NCBI GenBank assembly: GCA_016584305.1
Contig: JACEEZ010011886.1
Span: 7,501-71,500 of the forward strand
Direction: 5' to 3'
Length of the DNA stretch: 64,000 nt
Origin: Chionoecetes opilio
Taxonomy: Eukaryota; Arthropoda; Malacostraca; Decapoda; Majidae
Below the pieces are notes generated by a model. That model searched no databases. It was not told the origin of the DNA and saw only the letters and a list, made by a program, of their open reading frames with translations. Position numbers and translations under genes: made by a program. This document shows positions 10,170 through 20,534 of the stretch, one piece after another. Every line of letters begins with the position of its first letter. Position 1 is the stretch's first letter.

Positions 10170-10900
10170 CGTAGTTTTCCCTTCGTAGGTCCACCCGCGG
10201 CGACCCCGCCTTATCCCCACAATGCACCGATGTAAACAAACCGTGACGTAGTTATGTCTGGGGCCCATTCCCACCACCACATGGTGACACTCCCCCCTCG
10301 ACTACCTTCTCCCTACTCCCACGACCACGTGATTACACTCCCCCCGTTACTCCCTACCCACTACTCCCATCAGCACGTGGTAACACCCCCACCCACACCA
10401 ACACCACGTCTTCTCCACCCCCCACCCCGTTTCCCCAGCAACACCAACACCCTCTTCTTTATTACAACCCCCCCTCCCCCGTGTGTGAAGGGAGCTTTAT
10501 GGGAGCGTCTGTTATGATGCGGCGAACAATATTTTGGGACGTAGTGTATACTGTTGTATGGGGTTGTATAACATTATATTTGGTTATATGGTTAACAAAT
10601 TAGGCTATATGCGAGCGGACTTCGATTGCGCAGGTGATGACAAAGTATACAGAAATATTGTTCAATACATTGTATTTATTTCCAAAACAAACATATCACT
10701 GCAAATTCAGTTACCGCATCGTTGCAATTCTGTCTTGAGGTAGAACCAATACGGACCACTATTTTTCTATCAAAAGATCGCCATCATTCGCAAGCGATGT
10801 CATTCTTAGTTATTCGTATTGATTCCCCAAATTATTCGCCACTGTCGGACTGGGGCTTTAGTGCGGTCATCAAATAATCCCATATCGCAAATATTTAAAA
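10170..10900. other. C-rich then AT-rich sequence without a gene
   Basis: 10255-10490 is C/A-rich with repeated CACGTG/CACATG and CTCCCCCC motifs, and its open frame is compositional. 10500-10900 has no recognisable feature. Confidence 0.5.
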
Positions 10901-10903
10901 GGC

Positions 10904-11149
10904 TTGCTGAAAAAGAAAGATACAGTACAACCAAGGACCACCTCTCTAGAAACATGCATTTCCACAAAGTACAAGGATAACTGTTTCATGTTGGAAAATG
11001 AAGACTTTGTTTTCCTGAAAGAGAAAAAGGACAATGGATATTATACTTGTGGTGTTTTAAGCCAAAGCCTTACTGAAATTTTTTTCACTGAACCCTTGTG
11101 ATTCAGAACTCATCAATATTGTGTTCATGAAAAATAGCTCCCAGACAAA
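10904..11149 (+). pseudogene. Exon-like relic of an unidentified protein
   Basis: A 65-residue frame includes YKDNCFMLENEDFVFLKE and YYTCGVLSQS, and after a one-base slip near 11095 it continues SELINIVFMKNSSQTKQ up to a GTAAGT donor at about 11150. The arrangement (conserved-looking residues, frameshift, then a splice donor) suggests a decayed exon. It faintly resembles exons of transposon-borne proteins of unknown function. I do not recognise the family with certainty. Confidence 0.3.
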
Positions 11150-11159
11150 ACAGTAAGTT

Positions 11160-12230
11160 ATTCATTCTAAACATTTGTTCAGAAAAGTTGTGAAATTACC
11201 CTACAAAAATGGAGTTGTCTTGATACCAGTTTTGCATGATACAACTGAATAAAGAATGTTCATGGGATTTTTAAATAACTTTTGCCTTGCTGTCTTGGAG
11301 TTTGCCTAAATTGTGGACTTGATTATGTGAATACAGTTTCTATGATGTCTTTCTCTCTTGAGTCTTCATAGCAAACTTCTCAGTCTAATGTTCTAACGTT
11401 GTCTTCTACACATTTTTTTTTCGTGCTATATCTGCTGCTTCCTTCCTATCCTCATTCCACATCTGAAGATGACTTTAACACCTAGTGAACGTCTACTTGC
11501 ATTATACAAGATAATCATCAATGGTGAGATATTATTTTTCATATCATATACTAGTTACTGATTTCATTAGAGGTAAAGTAGGTGATTTAGTATTATGATA
11601 AATAAGCTTTTTAGCATTGTCACATTTCTGTATGTTTACACATACAATTTTGCCATAAGAATATACCAACCCTGTTGGTTGAATCTCCTGAATCTCCCAC
11701 AATCTTGGTGCTGCAGGTTATGTAGCTATGACTCAAGCAATTTATCAAAAATGTATAAAATTATACATGTAATGTCTTCGAATGAAAAAGAAACACTACT
11801 GAACTTATTATAATAGGTTATGAATTACTAAGTATGGTATACATTGGCAGGATGTGGAAACGAGCAGTCTGGGTAGAGGGGCTAATATAAAAGTACAGTT
11901 ACATAATCTGACTGAGAAAAGAGTTGATCCTTTGTCCTCCCTCCCCTTTCCATCAAGCCCTCACCACCACGCTAACACGTCCAGTAGCTATACATAGGTA
12001 GGCTACTTGTATCATCGCTGCCCGACCCTTTTTAATGCATTACAAATCCACATCACAAGTCTAAACTTTATCTAGGTTAGACTTATTTTTTCGATGCGTC
12101 TAAAGCAAGAATATAGGATATAGATAGCACTGATTACGGTATCATTTAAATATTCATAATGTTTTACCAAATATATTTTACTTGGAATGTTATGATACGG
12201 AGCAATACGACTCTACCTATGTGTGGGTAA
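11160..12230. other. No feature recognised
   Basis: AT-rich sequence with short frames only. Nothing supports a gene or named repeat. Confidence 0.4.
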
Positions 12231-12237
12231 AACTGGG

Positions 12238-12275
12238 TATGTGTGTGTGTGTGTGGTGTGTGTGTGTGTGTGTGC
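12238..12275. repeat. (GT)n microsatellite
   Basis: TG dinucleotides with one interruption. Confidence 0.95.
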
Positions 12276-12384
12276 AAGAGAGAGAAAAAAGACAAAGAAT
12301 TTAAATGTGTGAGATTGTCAAAAATGCTTTGGTAAGGGTGGGTGGGTGGGGGTCGCAAGCCTTTCAAAATTGTTTGGATGGGTC

Positions 12385-12455
12385 GCAGGCCAAACAGTTT
12401 GAGAACCCTTGCTCTAAACCAGGGGTGTCAAACTCATGGCCCGCGGATATGAGTT
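12385..12455. mobile_element. Ends of two hAT elements, abutting
   Basis: CAAACAGTTTGAGAACCCTTGC resembles an outgoing hAT terminus. It is followed at once by CAGGGGTGTCAAACTCATGG, which matches the ingoing terminal inverted repeat typical of hAT transposons. No transposase is nearby. Confidence 0.5.
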
Positions 12456-12529
12456 TGTATGATATAATTTATTTGTGCTTTCTCAGCCGCGTAGCTTTCT
12501 TTAAGAGATTGTTCAGACTGGATTAATTT

Positions 12530-13200
12530 TGGTCTTACTACGCTAAGAACAATGCCGACAGCACATCATGTAAATGATGAAAAACTTATTTTGTAATAAG
12601 ACCTGTACAATTCTTTAACGACTACTACAACTTAATGCTTAGTTGGTGATCCTCATGGTACATCATAAACTGTGGTAAATCACATTCGTGGCATGGCTAT
12701 CAATGACTTCATTGGGGTTCATATTTCTGAGTAATAAAACCTAGTTAATTAAAGAAGTATCTATCACTTGTTACCTTTCAGCTTTCAGTCTCTGAATGTA
12801 CATCAATGAAATCAGAGTACGAGTATAAGGTGAAATTATGCTGCATGAGCATACATTATTGAAAGATTACTACTATTATTATAAGACAGTTGCTTATATA
12901 ATAATGAATGAATAATTATTATTCATTATTACATAAACAACTGTCTTAAGTCTCAATTGTTGATAAGAAAGTGCTGGCAGTGGTTATACCAGGCATGGTC
13001 ACATGTTGGCAGGGTAGCTATGCTTGTCATGTACCAAATGACTGACAATACAAGGAACAAGCAAAATAATCTGTTGATGAGGAAAATTTTGTGATACTTG
13101 TTTTTTTTACTATCATCCATCATCACACATAACATATTGCTTGACTTATTGGCCTAATTCAGATTGAACTTATCTACTTAATATTAATGAATAGAAAAAA
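12530..13200. other. AT-rich, one short hairpin
   Basis: A palindrome at about 12881-12951 (TAAGACAGTTG...CAACTGTCTTA around TTATTATTCATT units). Otherwise nothing recognised. Confidence 0.5.
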
Positions 13201-13207
13201 ATCCCAC

Positions 13208-13333
13208 CTTCTGGCATACTGGCCGCTGATATCCTCATCTGTCGCCTCAGGGTTCTTGGGCTGAAGACCATACTTCTTTTTTCATCTGTGATGCTGCCTT
13301 CCTTTGCACCAAAAGGGTCTTGTTCACAAGCAG
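13208..13333 (-). other. Candidate orphan internal exon, 126 nt, phase 1/1
   Basis: On the minus strand an acceptor (TTTTTCCATAG) precedes an open 126-nt segment that ends at a GTGGGA donor. The frame reads CEQDPFGAKEGSITDEK...RTLRRQMRISAASMPEG and both junctions are phase 1. Composition is protein-like and not repeat-derived by eye, but no partner exon and no known domain were recognised. It could be a real exon of a gene extending beyond this locus, or chance. Confidence 0.25.
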
Positions 13334-13790
13334 CTATGGAAAAATATGTAATAAGATCTCCACCACCTAATACACCCTGCACAATAATTATCATTGCTAT
13401 ACAGCATTTTGTATTCTCTAATATTTGCTTTCTCGGCCAAATATCTTCATTGCAGTTTGTTCTCCCTGTATTAATCTGAAGTACAGGACCTTATTAGGAA
13501 TCATGTGAGCAGCACAGCAGCATGTAAATAATGAAAAACTTATAAATGTCGAAACACTTTTAGGGGCGCCAAAACTGCTTGCAATGCAATCCACTAAACT
13601 TAGAGAGAAATATCATTTGAAATCCTCAAAGTATTCTACACTAGTCAATTACAAATAAGATTTACCATCTACTAAATCCAGCCTTTATACCTGAAATTGA
13701 GATTAGCTAAAGACAAGCACACATCTTCCCGACCTGTGTTCATTTTCCCATCCAATGGGAACGTAGATCAGCTGCAAGCAGTCTGAGCAC

Positions 13791-14430
13791 GGTACCCGGA
13801 CAGTTTGCCTACGGACAGTTTGCCTACGGACAGTTTGCCTACGGACAGTTTGCCTACCGGACAATTTGCCTACGGACAGTTTGCCTACCGGACATTTTGC
13901 CTACCGGACATTTTGCCTACCGGACAATTTGCCTACCGGACATTTTGCCTACCGGACAATTTGCCTACGGACACTTTGCCTACGGACACTTTGCCTCAGT
14001 GTTTCCACAGGAAAAAATGTCTTTACCTTGCACAGTTATAGTGATAACCCTACCGTAGATAACAATATAGTCGCCAGCTGCAATAATGTCGCCAGGCGCC
14101 AAATATTACGAATTATGGCATGACTACTGATGTGTATGTGCCACTGAAGATGATACACAGTAGTTCATATCGGTGACAGGACAACTCATACCGCGGACAA
14201 CTCATACCGGACAATTCATACCATGCTAATTCATACCCCGGACAATTCATACCCCGGACAATTCATACCATGCTAATTCATACCCCGGTCACCGAATAGT
14301 TTACTTATTGAAAATAATGAAATATATTTTTTAATGTTTATAAATAACTAATATAGGCCTATAACGTTTCATATATACATTTTTTGGGCATGATTTTTTT
14401 TTTTTGGCCTATAATTTTTTCAAAACTAGA
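13791..14430. repeat. Left inverted repeat of the fold-back MULE
   Basis: Outer 15-bp tandem array (13799-13995), a middle unique part (GTTATAGTGATAACCCTACC...CTGAAGATGATACACAGTAG), a second array (14180-14290), then GAATAGTTTACTTATT...GGCCTATAACGTTTC, all mirrored in the right arm. Confidence 0.88.
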
Positions 14431-14456
14431 ACTTTTCAAAAAAGAGTGTTATTGAT

Positions 14457-14821
14457 TTAAATATGGGTAATAATTGCAGTGGTATATCCCCCAAAAAATA
14501 TCTTAAATATTTGCAAGAAAACTGAGATTTTTTTTTTTTGCCACTCAAATGGCAAGCAGCATTGGATTCTACACAATATAGAGTGAATTGCATGCCTGAA
14601 TGAACCTCCCTTTTGAAACGGGAAGACTTTAAAAATCTTCAAAAAAGTGATTTTAAGCTCATTTTTGAACAATTATAGAGAGCATATTTTTCATTGAATT
14701 CCTCAAACGTTTTAATTTGGAGGTAAATATCATTACCTTCTAAAAGCATACCGTAACTAAGGTCTCTATCATTCTTGGTGCGTGAATGGGACGAGCATAA
14801 ATATGCAAAAAAAGAAAACAT
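14457..14821 (-). pseudogene. Possible MULE N-terminal fragment in the loop
   Basis: Minus-strand frames include DIYLQIKTFEEFNEKYALYN and, after a frame slip, SRFKREVHSGMQFTLYCVES followed by AACHLSGKKK. The pattern (F-x-EF...Y followed by a Cys-containing beta-rich part) is reminiscent of the N-terminal region of ZSWIM3-like MULE proteins. Catalytic residues are absent. Weak on its own, but the flanking inverted repeats and 10-bp duplication agree with a MULE origin. Confidence 0.35.
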
Positions 14822-15189
14822 ATTTTTTTTTCTTTTTTCAAACTAAGGCCCACTCAGAGCTCATTCTATGCACATATATAGTGAATAATGTCAATGATAT
14901 GCCCAGTAGAAATGAACACTCGCCGTCAATAATTAATTAACTGAGATAGAGGGTAACAGTGTAAAATAGATACAAATTGTAGGAGTTACCGCTCTCATAC
15001 TTTTTGACATAACCATACCGGGCACTAACTGAATAAAGTACACACTAATGCCGTCTAAATGCAGCCATTTGCAATCCCCAATGAAGCTTAGTTTTTTAAT
15101 AATAGTAATTCAAAAATTTTATTACACCGATTTTTTTTCAATTTTCAGCAGTCTGACCTGAAACCCCCAATTAACATATGCACAAGCTT

Positions 15190-15786
15190 ATTCTATCATA
15201 TAAAAGTTTTGAGAAAATTATAGGCAAAAAAAAAAAATAATAATAATAATGCCCAAAAAAAGTATATACGAGACGTTATAGGCCAATATTAATTATTTAT
15301 AAACATTAAAAAATATATTTCATTATTTCCAATAAGTAAACTATTCGGTGACCGAGGTATGAATTAACATGGTATGAATTGTCCGGGGTATGAATTGTCC
15401 GGAGTATGAATTAGCATGGTATGTATTGTCCGGTATGAATTGTCCGCGGTATGAGTTGTCCTGTCACCGATATGAACTACTGTGTATCATCTTCAGTGGC
15501 ACGTACACATCAGTAGTGATGCTATAATTCGTAATATTTGGCGCCTGGCCACATTATTGCAGCTGGCGACTATACTGTTATCTACGGTAGGGTTATCACT
15601 ATAACTGTCCTAGGTAAAGAAAAATTTTCCTGTGGAAACACTGAGGCAAAGTATCCGTAGGCGAAGTGTCCGTAGGCAAAGTGTCCGTAGGCAAATTGTC
15701 CGGTAGGCAAAATGTCCGGTAGGCAAATTGTCCGGTAGGCAAAATGTCCGGTAGGAAAACTGTCCGTAGGCAAACTGTCCGGCCAC
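15190..15786. repeat. Right inverted repeat of the fold-back MULE
   Basis: Reverse complement of the left arm. Contains GTAAACTATTCGGTGACCG, the GGTATGAATTGTCCGG array and the outer TAGGCAAACTGTCCG array. Differs from the left arm in repeat number. Confidence 0.88.
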
Positions 15787-15796
15787 GTCTGAGCAC

Positions 15797-16550
15797 ATAA
15801 GTAGTTGCTGGCGGGGCATCTCTCGCTCTATAAAGCTGTCATGTTCTTTGCAGACACCCTGCTGATCAGCCTGGTGGGATAAAAGGGAATGGTAAAATAT
15901 GAAAATGGTTAGGTCGCATAAAATGTTGACCGTGAAGAAGCCGATTATGGCCGATATTATTAAGATCTATTTTAGATTAGATTTTTGATGGTAGCATAAG
16001 TCCCTTCCAGTTACTTCTTATCCCAGTTTAAATCCTTGACTTGGCGCTGCACAATAACCTAAGATGCTTATTCTTTCCTTCTGAATGTTGTTTGTCCGTG
16101 CCAAGTTTTTCATGTTACTTTTAAATTGCCATTATTCTTTTGGCCATATAAAGAAATGTTACACTGTACTCCTCACACTGTGATTAGATTGGGCACTGCA
16201 ATACCACAGGTTCATTCGCACAATACAAAGTAATCTTTCATCACAATAACTGCAGGTAAACTTAACTTTATGCTCCGTCAGGTGACACGCCTAAGTTAAA
16301 GCCTTATTTACGTTATTGTAATACTCTGTTAACATTAATTGCCGTGCTTTTTGCAATATTGTTAAGATTTCTTATGCCTAATATTACCTAATTGAAATAA
16401 TGTACTGCAAACTAGGAATATTGCAGCTAATAGATCATTATTGCTTGCAGGGCTGAAGGGCAAGCACCAAGGTGTTACATGTTTTGTATATAAAAGTTTA
16501 GCATGATTTCATCACTTTGCATATAAACACCCCTTTTCTATGTACCTTCT
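15797..16550. other. No feature recognised
   Basis: Unremarkable AT-rich sequence. Confidence 0.4.
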
Positions 16551-17174
16551 GGCGTCTTTGGGGAATAGTTTAAGTCTCATTGCAGCGTGAGGTGCAGTGT
16601 TTTTTGCACAAATACGCAGCGCGGAGCATTGCTGGCAGGGTCCCTGTTTTGAATGGGGGTGCCTTGGTAACGGCTAACGGCTTGGGGGCCGCCGCGGCGT
16701 CTTCTCGCTGCGACCGCCGCGCCATCTTAAAGCTAAAAAATCGTGTAAACACCCGGGGCCCTGTCCTCCCCTTCAGCCATTGAACTCTGTTATCCTTCTT
16801 TCAATTTTCTTTCAAATTCCTTGGTGAGGGGTGGACGCTACGAGCGGGCACTACGCAGTGGGCGTGGCCACTGTGCCAGCAAGTGTTGAAGTGTTTCCTG
16901 CAGCCGGGACAGTGAGGGTGAGGATACAGACACAGACGGTACAGGTGATGAGCCGTGAGGGTTCTTGGTTCTTGGTTTTTGGTGGTTGGTTTGGTTGTGA
17001 AGATCAATTTGACCCTATTCGCCCTGTGGAGTGATCACAGGCGTGACGGCTGACCAGTCTTCCTCAGGAAGGCACAAGTGAGAGGGACAGCTGCCGGTGT
17101 AGCGATCTCACCAGCTACCCTTTACCCGAGTAGCTACACTGCACAAATACGCACTGAAACACTGCTCCCTGGGT
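16551..17174. other. GC-richer segment of unknown nature
   Basis: Contains GGGCCGCCGCGGCGTCTTCTCG and GCGCCATCTT and two copies of TGCACAAATACGCA (16604 and 17140). Antiparallel open frames overlap and show no domain. It could be an old CpG-rich promoter or part of a repeat. Confidence 0.35.
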
Positions 17175-17199
17175 GAATAGTTGTTTGACAATGTATACC

Positions 17200-19327
17200 A
17201 ATTCTGATCCTGGGTAAAACATGGTGGAAGCATTGAATGTAGAGAAGTAATTAAAGTAGAACATAGAACATTTCAAGCGAATGTGTCTTTGCCTAGAATA
17301 CTACCCTACCCGTATACTTAAACACTGCTATCTGTGTGAACTGTGTGACTGTGAGGTGCTTCTGGCACTTCAACTCAGCTAAGTGGGAAGACCTAAGGCA
17401 GTACTACTCTGATTTTCCATGGAATGATTACTGCTTCCATTTCAAAGACCCATCTCTTTGTGCAGAGCTTCATCTTTCCCTCCTATGCTTCACCCAGATG
17501 GCTCCACAGCTGTCTGATCTACTTCTAAAGCTGAACTCTTCGCTCAAACATTTGCTAAAAATTCAACTCTGGCTGATGAAGGGCTTGTTCCTCCTTCTCC
17601 TCCGCCCTCTGACTATATTATGCCTGTCATTAAGATCCTTCGGAATGATGTTTTCTTTGCCCTTTCTGGCCTAGATCCTCGGAAGGCTTATGGTCCAGAG
17701 GGAGTCCCTCCTATTGTTCTCAAAAACTGTGCTTCTGTGCTTGCACCTTGCCTGGTCAAACTTTTCCGTCTTTGTCTATCTACTTCCACCTTTCCTTCTT
17801 GCTGGAAGTTTGCTCACATCCAACCTGTTTCCTAAGAAGGGTGACCGTTTCTAATCCTTCAAACTACCGCCCCTATAGTTTTGACTTCCTGCCTTTCTAA
17901 AGTTTTTGAATCTATATTTAAAAAGAAGATTCTTAAGCATCTATCTGCTCACAATTTTTCTATCTGATCGTCAGTAGGGTTTTTTCCGTAAAGGGCGATC
18001 TACTGGCGATCTTCTAGCTTTCCAAACTGAATCATGGTCATCCTCCTTTAGGGGTTTCGGTGAAACTTTTGCTTTGCCCCTTGACGTATCAAAAGCTTTT
18101 GATAGAGTCCCGGCACAAAACTTTAATTTCCAAACTACCCCCCATTCGGTTTCTATCCTTCTCTCTGTACCTTCATTTTAAGTTTCCTTTTAAACCGTTC
18201 TATTGCAAACTACTGTAGACGGTCATTGTTCTTCTCCTAAATCTATCAATAGTGGTGTTCCCCCGGGGTTTTGTCCTATCACCCACTCTCTTTCTATTAT
18301 TTTATTTAAAGATCTTCTAAGTCTAACTCAGAGCCCTATCCACTCTTACGCTGATGATTTTACCCTGCCCTTTTTCAAAAGTCGTTTATTAGACGTCCAA
18401 CTCAACAGGAACTAAATGATTCACGGAGAGATGCCACTGAGCGCCTAACTTCTGATCTTTCTATAATTTCGATTGGGGCAAAGCAAACCTTGTTTTGTTC
18501 AATGCCTCAAAACCCCATTTCTTCACCTATCTACTCGACAAAACCTACCAAATAACTATCCCCTCTTCTTCAAAAGACACTCAACCTGTCTCCTTCTTCT
18601 ACAATGAACATTCTAGGAAATATCCTTTACTAAAAATCTGAATGGAAATCTCACATTTTTATCTTCTAAACAGCTTCTAAGAAGTTAGGTGTGCTGTGGC
18701 GTCTGCGTCCTTTTTTTTTTCTCCCTCCCAATTGTTTTGCTCTCAACAGGGCCTTATCCGCCCATGTGTGGAGTATGTCTCCACATGTTTGGAGGATCCA
18801 TCATACAGCTCTCCTAAAAGAGTTGAGGTAAAAGCTTTTCGTCTCATCAACTTTCCCCTCCTCTGACTGACTGTCTTCAATCTTTAAATCACCGCCGCAA
18901 TGTTGCTTCTCTTGCTCTCTTCTACCGTTATTTTCATGCTCACTGCTCTTCTGAACTGGGTAACTGCATGCCTCCCCCACTCCCGCGGCCTCGCTGCACA
19001 AGACTTTCTACACATTTCTCCCTATTCTGTCCATCTTCCTAATGCAAGAGTTAATCAGTATCTTTACTCTATCATCCCTTTTACTGGTAAACTCTGGAAC
19101 TCTCTTCCTGTTTTTTATTTTTCCACTTTCCTATGACTTAAACCTTTTCAAAAGAAGAGTAACAAGACACCTCCCAACTAAATTGGCCTACCCCCCTGTT
19201 TTTATTTTATTCTTTACCGTCTTCTTTAAAAGGGACTGGCAACTAAGCGGGCTTTGTGTTACACATTTTTGTTGTGCCCTTGGCCAGTTCCTTGTGATGT
19301 AAAAAAAAATAAAACAAGAAAAAAAAG
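17200..19327 (+). mobile_element. 5'-truncated, internally deleted LINE with 25-bp target duplication
   Basis: Non-LTR retrotransposon copy on the plus strand. GAATAGTTGTTTGACAAT(G/A)TATACC occurs at 17175-17199 and again at 19328-19352, immediately after an A-rich tail. That is the target-site duplication expected from target-primed reverse transcription. Readable pieces of ORF2, in several frames, are: SAKWEDLRQYYSDFPWND (17376-17430, upstream of the RT), VFFALSGLDPRKAYGPEG (17650-17703, RT entry), SINSGVPPG (about 18244), the catalytic HSYADDF (18342-18362), and C-terminal IPFTGKLWNSLP (about 19074-19109). Many frameshifts make it dead. Jockey/CR1-like organisation, exact clade not assigned. 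Confidence 0.88.
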
Positions 19328-19803
19328 AATAGTTGTTTGACAATATATACCTGTGGTGACAGGATTTTCGGTTGGGTATTAATGAACCAATAAAATCCGC
19401 ACCGCCAATTAATTATTAAAACTCTTGATTGAACCAGTTATATGAATTTAGATTTGATGAGTAAGGTTAATTCTCCACTGGAGGATATACCTTCGCGTTA
19501 CAATAATACAGATGAGTAATTTTAATTATAAGTAGCTGCCACCAGTTCAAGATTTAGACTTTTGGTCTAACTCTTAAACAGAAAGTTAACGTATAAAAAT
19601 CAAGGTATTTACGTGGATATGATGGTTGTCATAAGAATAATATACCGAGTAAACTGAATTTCTTCGGAGCACGTGGATAAATATTACCGCAACACCGTGT
19701 ATGTCACCTTGGGTTGAACAAAACTAGTTAGTTTAATCTCATTGGCATACTTTACTGTAGGAAAACTCACTCCTCAATGTTAGACTCCGTAGGAAATAAT
19801 GTA

Positions 19804-20180
19804 TAGTCGGGTCACTTAGGGCGGAAAAAAGGCTTTCGCTTCACCTTAGGTGAAGGAAGTATTTTGAGGGTCTTTTCCTAAGCATTTTGTGCCGCTGAAT
19901 CCGAAAATCGTAGTTGGGTCACTCGTTAGCGGTAAGTTTTCGCGCAATTTGCAATTTGGCAATTTGGCAATAAAATTGGCAATTACAAATTGCAGAATGA
20001 GAACCAGACGTCGTAGAGACCTCGTTTTAGACTCAAATTGAAGCTTATTAAGAGTGCATAAAATGTTATTGAGTACTCCGTGGTTGTATCTGTTCGGATT
20101 ACTGATCTATAATGGAAATTAGAGATAAGCGGAAAAAAATTGGGAAAAATATAAAAGGAATAATTTTGGCCTTAAAGCCT
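19804..20180. repeat. Left inverted repeat of the 6.1-kb transposon
   Basis: Mirrors 25535-25900 through landmarks TTTGTGCCGCTGAATCCG, CGTAGTTGGGTCACTCGTTA, GAACCAGACGTCGTAGAGAC and ATTGAGTACTCCGTGGTTGT. Confidence 0.92.
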
Positions 20181-20317
20181 GAGTTCTTAATAATTAAAAA
20201 CTAAATTTTAATTAGTAAAAAAAGTAAAATAACAAACAATTGTTCTTAGGACACATTTAATTAACGAATTTGTGCAAGGGTGGGTACAATTATTGCGTAG
20301 AACAGGGTATTTCAACT

Positions 20318-20399
20318 GAAAAATGCTTAGGATAAGACCCTCAAAATACTTCCTTCACCTAGGTGAAGCGAAAGCCTTTTTTCCGCCCGAAGTGACCCG
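20318..20399. repeat. Extra right-type terminus of the same family
   Basis: AAATGCTTAGGATAAGACCC...CGAAAGCCTTTTTTCCGCCC is the inverse of 19809-19880 and a copy of the 25.83-25.90 kb end. The left TIR together with this end could represent a separate deletion derivative of about 590 bp nested at the edge of the larger element. Confidence 0.85.
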
Positions 20400-20534
20400 A
20401 GTATTAATCCAGAACACAAATTTCAAACAACGAAACCGAGTCTCCTCCGCGTATTTTTGGAAAATAACAATTAGAACACAAAAAAATCCCTTACTTGCGA
20501 TAGCGAGCGTTCACAAGTTGAAAAAATCGAATAT

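Larger units (their letters stand above)
13791..15786. mobile_element. 2-kb fold-back MULE-type DNA element
   Basis: A pair of very long inverted repeats (about 13791-14430 and 15190-15786) flanks an AT-rich loop of about 760 bp. The outer part of each arm is a tandem array of a unit of about 15 bp (CGGACAGTTTGCCTAC and variants), and the middle part has a second array (CCCCGGACAATTCATAC variants, 14160-14290 and 15355-15455). The element is bounded by identical 10-bp direct repeats GTCTGAGCAC (13781-13790 and 15787-15796). Termini are GGTACCCGGACAGTTTGCC and the complement of GTGGCCGGACAGTTTGCC. A 9-11 bp duplication with long inverted repeats is the signature of Mutator-like elements, and the loop carries a possible MULE N-terminal fragment. 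Confidence 0.85.
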
